Assembly: GCA_947495035.1 (NCBI GenBank)
Contig: CANLXI010000019.1
Span: forward strand, 62,001-126,000
Reading direction: 5' to 3'
Origin: an uncultured Granulosicoccus sp.
GTDB lineage: Bacteria; Pseudomonadota; Gammaproteobacteria; Granulosicoccales; Granulosicoccaceae
DNA length: 64,000 nt
Below, piece by piece: positions 35,910 through 44,885 of the stretch (its first letter is position 1; each line of letters starts with the position of its first letter). A program made the position numbers and the translations under genes. The notes beneath the pieces are model-generated. The model made no database searches. It saw nothing but the letters and a program-made list of their open reading frames with translations, and was not told the origin of the DNA.

Positions 35910-36611
35910 TCAGACAGACAGATACGCATCCCGAATCTCCGGCTGTGCTTCCAGTTCGGCAAACGTGCCGTCGAATTTCTTCAAGCCACCCTCGATGATG
36001 ATGGCGCGATCGGACACCATGCGTGCAAAATGCAGGTTCTGCTCAGACAACAGCACCGGCAACCCTTCGGCCTTCAGCTTGAGAATGGTGTTTGCCATCT
36101 GCTCCACAATGACGGGAGCGATACCTTCGCTCGGCTCATCGAGCAGCAGCAGGCGCGGGTTTCCCATCAGTGTTCGAGCAATGGATAGCATCTGCTGCTC
36201 ACCGCCGGAAAGCGCCTTGCCTCGATTGCTGCGTCGCTCCGCCAGATTCGGGAACAGATCGAACAGGCTGTCCTGCGTCCAGCTGAACACGCCTGGTCGC
36301 GGTGGCTGACGTCCCACCTCCAGATTTTCACTGATGGTCAGATCAGTGAAAATGCGACGCTCCTCCGGCACATAGCCGATGCCCAGCTTCGCCACGCGAT
36401 GGGTGGGCAATCGTGTCAGTTCCACACCATCGAACACCACGGTACCGGTTTCAGGCTTGACCAGTTGCATGATCGATTTGACCGTCGTGGTCTTGCCCGC
36501 ACCGTTGCGCCCCAGCAGCGATACCACTTCACCGGCGTGCATGGTGAAACCCAGATCACGCAGGATGTGCGCCTTGCCGTAGAAGCTGTTGACACCTGAC
36601 AGTTCAAGCAT
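35910..36611 (-). CDS. livF: LivF-type branched-chain ABC transporter ATPase
   Basis: The 233-residue ATPase starts at 36611, overlapping livG by 8 bases. Walker A is GRNGAGKTTTVKSI, the signature is LSGGEQQMLSIARTL, and Walker B is LLLLDEPSEGIAP. The family-typical ending FDGTFAELEAQPEIRDAYL is present. With the other Liv genes it forms an importer that in this context probably brings in the pyridine substrate or a related carboxylate. Confidence 0.88.
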   Translation of the reverse strand: MLELSGVNSFYGKAHILRDLGFTMHAGEVVSLLGRNGAGKTTTVKSIMQLVKPETGTVVFDGVELTRLPTHRVAKLGIGYVPEERRIFTDLTISENLEVGRQPPRPGVFSWTQDSLFDLFPNLAERRSNRGKALSGGEQQMLSIARTLMGNPRLLLLDEPSEGIAPVIVEQMANTILKLKAEGLPVLLSEQNLHFARMVSDRAIIIEGGLKKFDGTFAELEAQPEIRDAYLSV

Positions 36612-37389
36612 GCGTGTCTCCTGCGGCAAACAGGTTACCACCGCCCAGATAGACTTCCTGCACCACGGCGTCGTTGCGAATATCCTCCACCGTACCGTTG
36701 GCTATCAACTCACCGCGGTTGAGCACCATGAGTCGATGGGCATGGGCAAACACCACATCCATGTCATGCTCGGTGAACAGGACACTGATGTCGCGCTCCC
36801 TGACAATATCTGCCGTCAGTTGCATCAGTGCAATACGTTCTCTGGGGGCCATGCCTGCCGTTGGCTCGTCCATCAGCAGCAACGTCGGTTCATGACTCAG
36901 CGCAATGGCCAGCTCCAGCCGCTTCAGGTCACCGTAAGCCAGAATCGCACAGGCGCGTTCCGACTGTTCCGCCATGCCGACCAGCTCCAGCAGTTGCATT
37001 GCCTCTTCCCGGTACAGACGAGTGGCATGAGGACCTACCGAAAACAGACGGCGATGATGGGAAATCAAGGCCATCTGGATATTCTCGATGACCGTCATGG
37101 ACTGATAGGTTCCGGTAATCTGGAAGGTTCGGCCCACGCCCTTGCGCCAGATACGTCGCGGCTTCTGCCCCGTGATTCTTTCGCCATTGAGAAAGACATT
37201 GCCGCTGCTGGGCTTGAGTTGCCCCATGAGCATATTGAAACAGGTGGTCTTGCCAGCGCCATTCGGACCGATCAGGGCCAGCAACTCACCGCGTGCCAGT
37301 TCGAAATCGACATTGCTGACTGCATGTATGCCACCGAAGGACTTGCTCAAGCCCTCGACTTTCAGGACCGCCGATGCAGCGCTGCTCAT
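36604..37389 (-). CDS. livG: LivG-type ABC transporter ATPase
   Basis: 261 residues with Walker A GPNGAGKTTCFNML, and the ABC signature replaced by LAYGDLKRLELAIAL (LAYG instead of LSGG, usual for LivG), followed by Walker B LLLMDEPTAGMAP. Its ATG overlaps the stop of the fused permease by 4 bases. Confidence 0.88.
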   Translation of the reverse strand: MSSAASAVLKVEGLSKSFGGIHAVSNVDFELARGELLALIGPNGAGKTTCFNMLMGQLKPSSGNVFLNGERITGQKPRRIWRKGVGRTFQITGTYQSMTVIENIQMALISHHRRLFSVGPHATRLYREEAMQLLELVGMAEQSERACAILAYGDLKRLELAIALSHEPTLLLMDEPTAGMAPRERIALMQLTADIVRERDISVLFTEHDMDVVFAHAHRLMVLNRGELIANGTVEDIRNDAVVQEVYLGGGNLFAAGDTHA

Positions 37390-39302
37390 CGCCCGCTCTC
37401 CTGCGATTCTGGTGTCATCGGTGTCACCTCAACCAGCGTGTTCAGTGTCGTCTCATCATCAGCTGCTCCGCGCAGCCGCTCCCGAGCCTTGCGCAACGAA
37501 CCGACGATGCCGTGCGGTGCCAGCACCACGACGACAATGATCAGCAGGCCCAATGCCAGGCGCCAGTATTCGATTCGTGTCAGGTAATCCTTGACGAGTT
37601 CCAGAGACGCGGCTCCGACGACGCCGCCTGACAGTGTTTTCACGCCTCCGAGGAAAACCACGATCAGACCATCGAAAGACTTGGTGATTTCCAGCTCATT
37701 GGGAAACACACTGCCTTTCGAGAAGATGAACAAGGCCCCCGCCACCCCGGCCAGGGTTCCGGCCAGGGTGAAGGCCATCCACTGAACGCGCTTGGTATTG
37801 ATACCGGTAGCCTCGGCCTGACGCTGGGAATCGCGCGATGCACGCAAGGCATAGCCGAAAGGCGAATGGGCGACGTGACGCAGCAGCAAGATGCCCCCGA
37901 CGCCCACGATCACCGTGAAATAGAAATAACTGTTGGCTTCGGACAACCAGCCTGCCGGCCAGATATCCACCAGACCGTCGTCACCTCCGGTGAATTCATC
38001 CCACTGGAAGACCAGTGACCACAGCAGTTGCGCCAGAGCCAGCGTCAGCATGGCAAAATACACACCGGTCAGCCGCAGGCACAGCCAGCCGATGATGAAG
38101 GCTGCCAGTCCGGCTCCCAGAGGGGCGAGCAGGAAGGCGAGCTCCATCGGCGCATCGACATGCACAACCAGCAGACCTGCGGCATAGGCACCACCACCAA
38201 AGTAGGCAGCGTGACCGAAGGAAACCAGTCCGCCGAGTCCCAGCAGAAAATGCAGACTGGCGGCAAACAGACAGAAAATGATGATGTCCGTCGCCAGGAT
38301 GACCATGAAATGTGAATCGGCCAGTGGCAAGGCAAGCAATGCCAGCAACAGAATGACAACCATGATCCTGGCCTTCAAGCCAGCGGGTTTGATCGGACGC
38401 TCCGGCTCGCCGACCTGTCCGTGTTCACCCACGACCTCTTCGCGGCCCAGCAGACCATAGGGCCTCACGGTGAGCACGATGGCCATGACGATGTACATCA
38501 GTACCAGGGTACTCTGCGGAAGATAGGACACACCGAACACGTTCAGAACGGAAATCAGCACAGCTGCAATATAGGCACCGGGCAATGAGCCCATGCCGCC
38601 GATGACAACCACAACGAAAATCGCCGCCAGGATGTTGAAATCCATCAGTAGATCAGCGCCCCCCTTCGGCAGTTGGATGGCCCCACCCAGACCCGCCAGA
38701 CCGGCACCCAGAAAGAAGACACCGGTGAACAGCCAGGACTGATTGACACCGAGGGCTGCCACCATTTCGCGATCCTGTGTGGCGGCCCTGACCAGCACAC
38801 CGACACGTGTTCGGGATATCAGATACCACAGGGCAAACAATACGAAGGGGGTAATCGCGATAAGCGCCAGATCGTACAGGGGGACGGGTTCATCCATGAT
38901 GCGGACCACTCCCTTGAGGCCCGGTGCACGCGGTCCCAGCAGATCCTCGGCCCCCCAGATCATCAGGGCCAGATCCTGAATGACCAGAATCACGCCGAAG
39001 GTTGCCACCAGCTGAAACAGTTCTGGTGCCTTGTACACCGGCCGCAGGACCAGTACCTCGACGATGACGCCGATCAGGCCGACCAGCAAACCGGTCAACA
39101 GAACGGATGCCCAGAACCCGATCGCACCCGGCAAGACCTGCATCAGTGAGTAGCCGATGAAGGCACCCAGCATGTAGAAGGAACCATGGGCAAAGTTGAC
39201 GATACGAGTGACCCCGAATATCAACGACAACCCCGATGCCACCAGAAAGAGCGTGGCGGCATTGGCAAGCCCCGTCAGCAATTGTGCAATGAACAATCCC
39301 AT
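37386..39302 (-). CDS. livHM: Fused LivH-LivM branched-chain-type ABC permease
   Basis: 638 residues holding both membrane subunits. Residues 1-290 are LivH-like (GLANAATLFLVASGLSLIFGVTRIVNFAHG). Residues about 310-610 are LivM-like (FLLGLGGLVSFGHAAYFGGGAYAAGL, TGVYFAMLTLALAQLLW, and the GGVKTLSGGVVGAASLEL segment). These subunits are separate genes in most bacteria. The fusion keeps both transport halves, so the complex can be whole with one permease chain. It begins 63 bases after the binding-protein gene. Confidence 0.85.
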   Translation of the reverse strand: MGLFIAQLLTGLANAATLFLVASGLSLIFGVTRIVNFAHGSFYMLGAFIGYSLMQVLPGAIGFWASVLLTGLLVGLIGVIVEVLVLRPVYKAPELFQLVATFGVILVIQDLALMIWGAEDLLGPRAPGLKGVVRIMDEPVPLYDLALIAITPFVLFALWYLISRTRVGVLVRAATQDREMVAALGVNQSWLFTGVFFLGAGLAGLGGAIQLPKGGADLLMDFNILAAIFVVVVIGGMGSLPGAYIAAVLISVLNVFGVSYLPQSTLVLMYIVMAIVLTVRPYGLLGREEVVGEHGQVGEPERPIKPAGLKARIMVVILLLALLALPLADSHFMVILATDIIIFCLFAASLHFLLGLGGLVSFGHAAYFGGGAYAAGLLVVHVDAPMELAFLLAPLGAGLAAFIIGWLCLRLTGVYFAMLTLALAQLLWSLVFQWDEFTGGDDGLVDIWPAGWLSEANSYFYFTVIVGVGGILLLRHVAHSPFGYALRASRDSQRQAEATGINTKRVQWMAFTLAGTLAGVAGALFIFSKGSVFPNELEITKSFDGLIVVFLGGVKTLSGGVVGAASLELVKDYLTRIEYWRLALGLLIIVVVVLAPHGIVGSLRKARERLRGAADDETTLNTLVEVTPMTPESQESGR

Positions 39303-39365
39303 GTGCTGCTCAGAAACGGTTGAGTTGGTGTGATTGCATCATGCTGCGGAGCCTGCCCCGAACAC

Positions 39366-40589
39366 TTACTGCGCAGCCGGCCGAAGCTGTGCCACTTCCT
39401 CATCGGACGGCAGATAGTTGGCACCGTCACGATAGCTCCAGTCAACCATCACACCCCCACCATCACGCACGGTTGTCTTGCCGACAAACGCGCCCATGGT
39501 GGACTGGTGGTCCTGCTCACGATAGGTGATTCGGCCAACCGGTGTATCCACTTCCAGGCCGATGAACGCCTGTCTCAACTTTTCGGTATCCACCGACTCG
39601 GCCCGATCGATGGCAGCAGCAATGGACTGCGCGGTCATGTAACCAACCAGTGAACCCAGCTTCGGGCTTTCCTCGAATTTCGCCTGGTAGGCATCGACGA
39701 AGGTCTTGTTGGCACCATCCTGGAAGTCATACCAGGGATAACCGGTGACGGTCCAACCCTCGGGGGCTTCGTCAGCCAGTGGTTCCAGGTACTCGGGTTC
39801 ACCCGTGAGCAAGCCATAGACTTCACGACCATCGAACAGGCCGCGGGTAGTGCCCTCACGAACGAACTTGGCAACATCACTGCCGAAGGTCACATTGTAG
39901 ATCGCATCGGGCTTGGCTCGTTCCAGTGCCTGCACTTCTGCCCCGGCATCGATCTTGAACACGCCTGGCCATTGTTCGGTCACGAATTCCACATCGGGCT
40001 TGAGTGCCAGCAAGGCTTGCTTAAACGCTGCAACCGCGTCCTTGCCATACGCGTAGTTTGGCGCAATGGTGGCGTATTTCACGGCATCACTCTTGGCCGC
40101 TTCCTCTGCCAGCATGGAGGCCTGCATGTAGGTGGATGATCGCAGACGAAAGGTATAGTCATTGCCCTTCTCCCAGACCAGGCCATCGGCCAACGGCTCG
40201 GCGGCCAGATAGATGACCTTCTTCTCGGCAGCAAAGGATGACAGCGCCATACCGACATTGCTCAGTATGGATCCGGTGATCATGGCCACACCTTCCCGGT
40301 TCACCAGTTCCTCGGCAATCTTGATGGCCTCGCCGGGTTTTCCCTGATCGTCCCGGAATATGAATTCCAGCGGCTGTCCGATGACACCCCCTGCGTCGTT
40401 GATTTCAGACAATGCAAGCTCGATCCCTTTCTTGTAGGGCTCGGCAAAGGCTGCCAGTCGCTTGTAGTGGTTGATCTCGCCTATCTTGATGGCGTCAGCC
40501 GCCACCGCCGAGCCGGCGCTGCCGAGCAAGGCGCTCATGGTGAGACTGACAGCTGCCAACAGGGCGGCCCGTGTGTTCTTGCGCTTCAT
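39366..40589 (-). CDS. livK: Periplasmic substrate-binding protein of the Liv-type transporter
   Basis: 407 residues from the ATG at 40589 (GCGGAGAT upstream). The signal peptide ends at AVAA-DAI. The mature protein has the type I periplasmic fold: IKIGEINHYKRL, FAEPYKKGIELALSEINDAGGVIGQP, YGLLTGEPEYLEPLADEAPEGW and GYMTAQSIAAAIDRAES. The residues that would contact an aliphatic amino acid are not conserved by eye, so the ligand may be an aromatic carboxylate as the neighbours suggest. It lies 150 bases from the next gene upstream. Confidence 0.85.
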   Translation of the reverse strand: MKRKNTRAALLAAVSLTMSALLGSAGSAVAADAIKIGEINHYKRLAAFAEPYKKGIELALSEINDAGGVIGQPLEFIFRDDQGKPGEAIKIAEELVNREGVAMITGSILSNVGMALSSFAAEKKVIYLAAEPLADGLVWEKGNDYTFRLRSSTYMQASMLAEEAAKSDAVKYATIAPNYAYGKDAVAAFKQALLALKPDVEFVTEQWPGVFKIDAGAEVQALERAKPDAIYNVTFGSDVAKFVREGTTRGLFDGREVYGLLTGEPEYLEPLADEAPEGWTVTGYPWYDFQDGANKTFVDAYQAKFEESPKLGSLVGYMTAQSIAAAIDRAESVDTEKLRQAFIGLEVDTPVGRITYREQDHQSTMGAFVGKTTVRDGGGVMVDWSYRDGANYLPSDEEVAQLRPAAQ

Positions 40590-40739
40590 CGTGCAATCTC
40601 CGCAGGCCCTCGCTTGATCGGCCCGGTTGCTGGTTGCCAGGTGTGTTGTTTCCGGCAACCGTTTGAATGGCACTGATCGGCAGCAGGGCCGTCGATCAGG
40701 ACTTCAGTACAATCGTGTTACTGACAAATCATGCCGGAC

Positions 40740-41327
40740 TCAACGCAAGCCATCCTTGCCTTCCGCCTCCTCGTGCGTCAGGCCTCCGACTCGTGGCAGA
40801 GGCCTGCCGGAATCCGTCACGGCCACGGCAACCATGATTTCATCCGCACGCGGCGCATCGTTGATACGAACTTCCATGCCGTCGAAGTGTGAACGCACAT
40901 AGGCAGCATCCTTGTGGCCTAGCGGCACATCCAGCACCTGTCCCATCGAACCCATCTTCTTGCTGGAAGCGACCAGCGCCGCGCCCTTCTCGACAGCTGC
41001 GCGCAACGGTTTGCCAAGTCGCGGATGCAGGATGGCAGCAGCATGCTCCAGCTCACCATTTTCCCCGACCATGGCAGCCTTGCCATAACTTTGCGCCTGT
41101 GCGGGTTCGATGCCCAACATGGTTACACATTTCTCTCCCAATAGAGCACCCATTTCTTCACCGATGACCATGAGCGCTTCCAGATCATCGACATATCGAG
41201 AGGCAAACGGGTTTTCGATGACGGCTACTGCCGCCGCACGACGAGTGGGCGGATTGATTTCCCGCCCCATCTCGGTGCGGGTCTCATCCAGAAAAGTGAC
41301 CAGTTTACGAATCTTCGCTGTCGTCAT
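40740..41327 (-). CDS. DUF1185 (amino acid synthesis domain) protein, second copy
   Basis: 195 residues from an ATG that overlaps the UPF0280 stop as ATGA. It belongs to PF06684 with AAAVAVIENPFASRYVDDLEAL, MVGENGELEHAAAILHPRLG, KMGSMGQVLDVPLGHKDAAYVRSHFDGMEVRINDAPR and a GGLTHEEAEGKDGLR end. Family function is not established in spite of the name. A related gene lies 970 bases upstream, so the two may form a heterodimer or act on successive intermediates. Confidence 0.8.
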   Translation of the reverse strand: MTTAKIRKLVTFLDETRTEMGREINPPTRRAAAVAVIENPFASRYVDDLEALMVIGEEMGALLGEKCVTMLGIEPAQAQSYGKAAMVGENGELEHAAAILHPRLGKPLRAAVEKGAALVASSKKMGSMGQVLDVPLGHKDAAYVRSHFDGMEVRINDAPRADEIMVAVAVTDSGRPLPRVGGLTHEEAEGKDGLR

Positions 41328-42310
41328 GTCCCAGTGTTCTCCTGTGCCAGATGATGATGATCGAACAAGCTGCCGACAACCCGGGACTGACCCTGCACAT
41401 GCAGACATGCGGCTTGCAACAAACCGGACGACAGCAATTGCCGGGCACACTGCTCCCCTGCCTGCAGTGCCTGGGTCTTTTCGCTGGCCGTCAGGCCCCG
41501 CACATCGATCGTCACCAGTCTGTCACCCAGATCGGAATCCGGAGTCAGCGAACAGGCACTCGCACGCACCACCTTCAAGCTGCCCGGAAGATCGACGGCA
41601 TTGGCAATCAGCGTAGCCGCAGTGTCTGCAATGGCAGCATTGCCGGCCAGCACAGTCACGGCATCGGCAATGCCCAGCGAATGGCTGCGCCCCTGCCAGC
41701 CACTGGTGGCCACACCACCTACCCCGGAACTTGCCTTGAGCGTGACAATGTCGCTGTAATGCGACGACATCGGCGACGGGCAGATACCGATGCGGCTGCT
41801 CTGACCCGGCGCCAGATACAGGGCGATATCACCGCCATTGTTCACCTGGACACGATCCAGCTTCCTGCCCGCCAACAGGTGCTGCAGTACGTGATCTGCA
41901 ACCGCACCGGCCACGGCAATCATTGGCGTTACCTGACGGGCTACATGCGGCATGGCAGCCGCATGCATCCGTTGTGCAACTTCCCCCTTGAAGTCCTCGG
42001 GCAGGCTGTCGTGGCGCAGCAACTGACGCAGCCGCGGCAACTGTCCAGCGAGGATGTCGAGAATATCGGCAAAGCATTCTGCGGCCTGCTGAAAGGCATC
42101 GTGGACTTCATCAGATCTACCGTCGGCAGTGATGACGAGATCGATCGGGCCATGTTGCAGATGCAGTCGCGGCGCTACGGCACGCTCCAGCAGAGCCTGC
42201 TGGTCGCTGACACGGCGACCAGCGACGAACCCGCCCTGATCAGCTGCACTCGCACCCGACAGCAGCCAGGCTCGAGGCCCGACTGCGACCCCGGGACTAG
42301 CGCAGGCCAT
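41324..42310 (-). CDS. UPF0280 family protein (ApbE-like fold)
   Basis: About 328 residues depending on the start. The ATG at 42310 overlaps the upstream DUF1185 gene by 14 bases, but the conserved part begins later at LERAVAPRLHLQHGPIDLVITADG. Then HVARQVTPMIAVAGAVADHVL, VNNGGDIALYL, SSGVGGVATSGWQGRSHSLGIADAVTVLA and TLIANAVDLPGSLKV give the UPF0280 family. The fold resembles ApbE, which attaches FMN to proteins, but the catalytic details are unproven. The order DUF1185-UPF0280-DUF1185 with tight overlaps suggests the three work together. Confidence 0.75.
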   Translation of the reverse strand: MACASPGVAVGPRAWLLSGASAADQGGFVAGRRVSDQQALLERAVAPRLHLQHGPIDLVITADGRSDEVHDAFQQAAECFADILDILAGQLPRLRQLLRHDSLPEDFKGEVAQRMHAAAMPHVARQVTPMIAVAGAVADHVLQHLLAGRKLDRVQVNNGGDIALYLAPGQSSRIGICPSPMSSHYSDIVTLKASSGVGGVATSGWQGRSHSLGIADAVTVLAGNAAIADTAATLIANAVDLPGSLKVVRASACSLTPDSDLGDRLVTIDVRGLTASEKTQALQAGEQCARQLLSSGLLQAACLHVQGQSRVVGSLFDHHHLAQENTGT

Positions 42311-42878
42311 CCTTGCCCACGATTGCATCAGCCTGCAGGCCACCCACGCGTGCGTGTATGCGCGGACCGGAGCTCATGACCAGTACCAGCAACAGCTCCC
42401 TGGCTCTGGGTGAGTCATTTAGGCCGATTTCCATCGCATCGAAATGACTACGCACATAGGAGGCGTTGATGTGCGTGATCGGCACATCCAGCCGGGCCCC
42501 GGGAGCTCCCACTTTCTTGGTTGATGGCACGATGGCCATGGCATTGCCGAGCACTTCCCGCATGGCATAGCCGCCCGGAACATGCCACAGCGCGCCGTGT
42601 TCGATTTCCCCGGCCCCGCCAACGATGGCACCCTTGCCGTAGCCCTGCACCTTGTCCACACCCCCCAGGGCTTCCGCCAGTCGACTGGCCATCGAGATAC
42701 CCAATGGCTTGAGATCATCCATGAAGCCTTCGATGTCGGGCTCGTAGGCACCGGCGAACGGGTTGGCAATGACCGTCATGGCAGCAGCACGAACCAGAGG
42801 ACTGGATTGAGGTGGTCCCCCTTCATGGAAGATCTCTTCCACACTCAGACCCTGCTTGCGAATGACAACATCGGACAT
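42297..42878 (-). CDS. DUF1185 (amino acid synthesis domain) protein, first copy
   Basis: 193 residues from an ATG at 42878 with GTGGAGTC upstream. It is the first gene of the long minus-strand operon, read from the MarR-side promoter region. It shares with the second copy MTVIANPFAGAYEPDIEGFMD, YGKGAIVGGAGEIEHGALWH, VGAPGARLDVPITHINASYVRSHFDAMEIG and RVGGLQADAIVGKDGLR. The first protein differs most at its N-terminus, so the duplicates have diverged. Confidence 0.8.
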   Translation of the reverse strand: MSDVVIRKQGLSVEEIFHEGGPPQSSPLVRAAAMTVIANPFAGAYEPDIEGFMDDLKPLGISMASRLAEALGGVDKVQGYGKGAIVGGAGEIEHGALWHVPGGYAMREVLGNAMAIVPSTKKVGAPGARLDVPITHINASYVRSHFDAMEIGLNDSPRARELLLVLVMSSGPRIHARVGGLQADAIVGKDGLR

Positions 42879-42972
42879 TGCGATATGACTCCACTGTTCA
42901 GCCGAATGACGAGCGAATGACAATCATGGCTTTGCAAAACTCGTCGCCAACAGGTATTTTCATTGGCAGTTA

Positions 42973-42986
42973 GTTCGTGTACAAAC
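42973..42986. promoter_or_regulatory. Candidate MarR operator in the divergent intergenic region
   Basis: GTTCGTGTACAAAC reads as the dyad GTT-n-GT-nn-AC-n-AAC, with 5 of 7 base pairs symmetric. It sits in the 145-base gap between marR and the DUF1185-led operon, between a TTGGCA hexamer at 42963 and AGTTAT near 42987 that could be a rightward promoter. Both directions could be controlled by the MarR protein. Confidence 0.4.
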
Positions 42987-43023
42987 AGTTATACCGAATC
43001 CTTGCAGAAGGTCAAGCCTGTCG

Positions 43024-43560
43024 ATGATTCCTGGTGCCATACCCTCGGTCCTACACCAGGCCACACGGGAATCGGGCAAAGCGGCAAGGAACACAGACTA
43101 CCATCGGGGTCATGTTATCGATATTCAGCCCGCACAGGATACGAAGCGCTACCGTCTTGACGAACAAGTCGGCTATCTGCTGCGCCTTGCCAATCAGCGC
43201 CACCTCGAGATCTTCAACAGTCAATTACCAACCCTGACCCCCACCCAGTTCTCCGTTCTGGCGCGGTTGCAGGAGTGCGAGGACATTTCGCAGAACGAAC
43301 TGGGACGCAGTGTCGGCATCGATGCAGCCACCACCAACGGAGTCATCGACCGGCTCGGCCGCAAGAAGCTGATCAGCACGCAAACCGACACCAAGGACAG
43401 GCGTCGATTGCGCATCTCGCTCACCGATGCTGGACACCAGGCCATACGCGAGGCCATTCCGGTCGCACGGAACATCACTCGTCTGACACTGCAGCAACTC
43501 GGCCCCGAAGAGGCCGAGCATTTCACCCGATTGCTGCGAAAGCTGCTACCACCTCCCTGA
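43024..43560 (+). CDS. MarR family transcriptional regulator
   Basis: 178 residues with a typical MarR winged helix in the middle: VGYLLRLANQRHLEIFNSQLP, LTPTQFSVLARLQECEDISQNELG with GRSVGIDAATTNGVIDRLGRKKLISTQTDTKDRRRLRISLTDAG (recognition helix and wing with the DxR pair). The N-terminal 45 residues are not conserved, so a later start is possible. It faces the hnr operon and is followed on its own strand by enamidase. A role as ligand-responsive repressor of the pyridine pathway is the natural inference. Confidence 0.8.
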   Translation: MIPGAIPSVLHQATRESGKAARNTDYHRGHVIDIQPAQDTKRYRLDEQVGYLLRLANQRHLEIFNSQLPTLTPTQFSVLARLQECEDISQNELGRSVGIDAATTNGVIDRLGRKKLISTQTDTKDRRRLRISLTDAGHQAIREAIPVARNITRLTLQQLGPEEAEHFTRLLRKLLPPP

Positions 43561-43614
43561 CAGGAGTGATACAGAACACCTCACGAGACTCTCATCAGAT
43601 ACAGGTCAAACTCG

Positions 43615-43694
43615 CAACCGCAACCGCAACCGCAAACCGCAAACCGCAAACCGCAAACCGCAAACCGCAACCGCAAACCGCAAACCGCAAACCG
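43615..43694 (+). repeat. Array of CAAACCG/CAACCG units upstream of enamidase
   Basis: Twelve contiguous units: eight heptamers CAAACCG and four hexamers CAACCG. It fills most of the 148-base gap between marR and ena and ends 14 bases before the enamidase ATG, next to the probable ribosome-binding AAGAG. The unit has no stop codons in the frame shown and is not related to the array at 60174-60309. Confidence 0.95.
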
Positions 43695-43708
43695 CAAGAG
43701 TAATCATC

Positions 43709-44884
43709 ATGGCAGACACTCGGCACAAACTGGTTATCCGTCACATAGGACGCATTCTGTCAGGCAAGCTTGAAGCCCCCTTGCTGGACGGTGACTGCGT
43801 CATTGCCATCGACGGCAGAATCACTGCCATTGGGCGGGAACGGGATATGGACACCGATCAGGCGACGGTGACTGTCGACGCCGCCGACACCTGGTTGGCC
43901 CCCGGTCTCATCGACAGTCATGTACATCCGGTCATCGGCGACTACACGCCACGACAGCAGCAGATCAACTGGATAGATTCCTGCCTGCATGGCGGTGTCA
44001 CCACCATGATATCGGCCGGCGAAGTGCATCTGCCGGGGCGGCCCAAGGATATCGTCGGTCTGAAAGCCATGGCCATTGCCTCGCAGCGCTGGTACGAGAA
44101 CTTCCGACCATCGGGCGTCAAGATGCACGCCGGTGCGCCGGTACTGGAAGAAGGCATGGAGGAACATGACTTCAAGGAACTGGCCGAGGCGGGTGTGAAA
44201 CTGCTGGGTGAAGTAGGTCTGGGTTCGGTCAAGGCTGGAGAAACCGCTGCCCAGATGGTCAAGTGGGCCAGAAAATACGGTATCCAGTCCACCATCCATA
44301 CCGGCGGTCCCTCCATTCCCGGTTCCGGTCTGATCGACAAGGATATCGTACTGGAAGCGGACGCCGATATCATCGGTCACATCAATGGAGGCCACACGGC
44401 CCTACCCGATGATCAGATAACCTGCCTGTGCGAGGGCTGTCGTCGTGGTATCGAGATCGTGCACAACGGCAATGAACGGGCTGGCCTGTTGGCCATGCGA
44501 ACGGCTTTCGAGCTGGAACAGTCCGAGCGGGTCATTCTGGGGACCGATTCACCGGCAGGCTCCGGCGTTCAGCCACTGGGCATACTACGCATGATTGCGA
44601 TGCTCTCCAGCCTGGGTAATGTGCCTGCTGAAATCGCCTTCTGCTTTGCCACTGGCAATACGGCCCGCATGCGAGAGCTGGATACCGGCATCATCGAAGA
44701 GGGCCTGTCCGCCGATTTCATCATCCTCGATCAGGCGCAGCATTCGCCCGGAGCTGATATGCTGGAGAGCATTCAACAGGGCAATCTACCCGGTATCGGA
44801 ATGACCATCATCGACGGCAAGGTGACCTCCACCCGCAGCCGCAACACACCACCTGCCGCTCGCCTGCCTCAGATCGTGAACTGA
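43709..44884 (+). CDS. ena: Enamidase (tetrahydro-6-oxonicotinate hydrolase)
   Basis: 391 residues that resemble Eubacterium barkeri enamidase throughout: LDSHVHP-type ligands (H71, H73) after APGLID, HGGVTTMISAGEVHLPGRPKD, the YYN/RPSGVKMHAGA region, GEVGLGSVKAGETA, IHTGGPSIPGSG, HINGGHTALPDDQI, GTDSPAGSGVQPLGILR and the tail STRSRNTPPAARLP. The enzyme uses zinc/iron to open 1,4,5,6-tetrahydro-6-oxonicotinate, giving 2-formylglutarate and ammonia. It is 148 bases downstream of marR and almost abuts the DMT gene. Confidence 0.88.
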   Translation: MADTRHKLVIRHIGRILSGKLEAPLLDGDCVIAIDGRITAIGRERDMDTDQATVTVDAADTWLAPGLIDSHVHPVIGDYTPRQQQINWIDSCLHGGVTTMISAGEVHLPGRPKDIVGLKAMAIASQRWYENFRPSGVKMHAGAPVLEEGMEEHDFKELAEAGVKLLGEVGLGSVKAGETAAQMVKWARKYGIQSTIHTGGPSIPGSGLIDKDIVLEADADIIGHINGGHTALPDDQITCLCEGCRRGIEIVHNGNERAGLLAMRTAFELEQSERVILGTDSPAGSGVQPLGILRMIAMLSSLGNVPAEIAFCFATGNTARMRELDTGIIEEGLSADFIILDQAQHSPGADMLESIQQGNLPGIGMTIIDGKVTSTRSRNTPPAARLPQIVN

Positions 44885-44885
44885 A

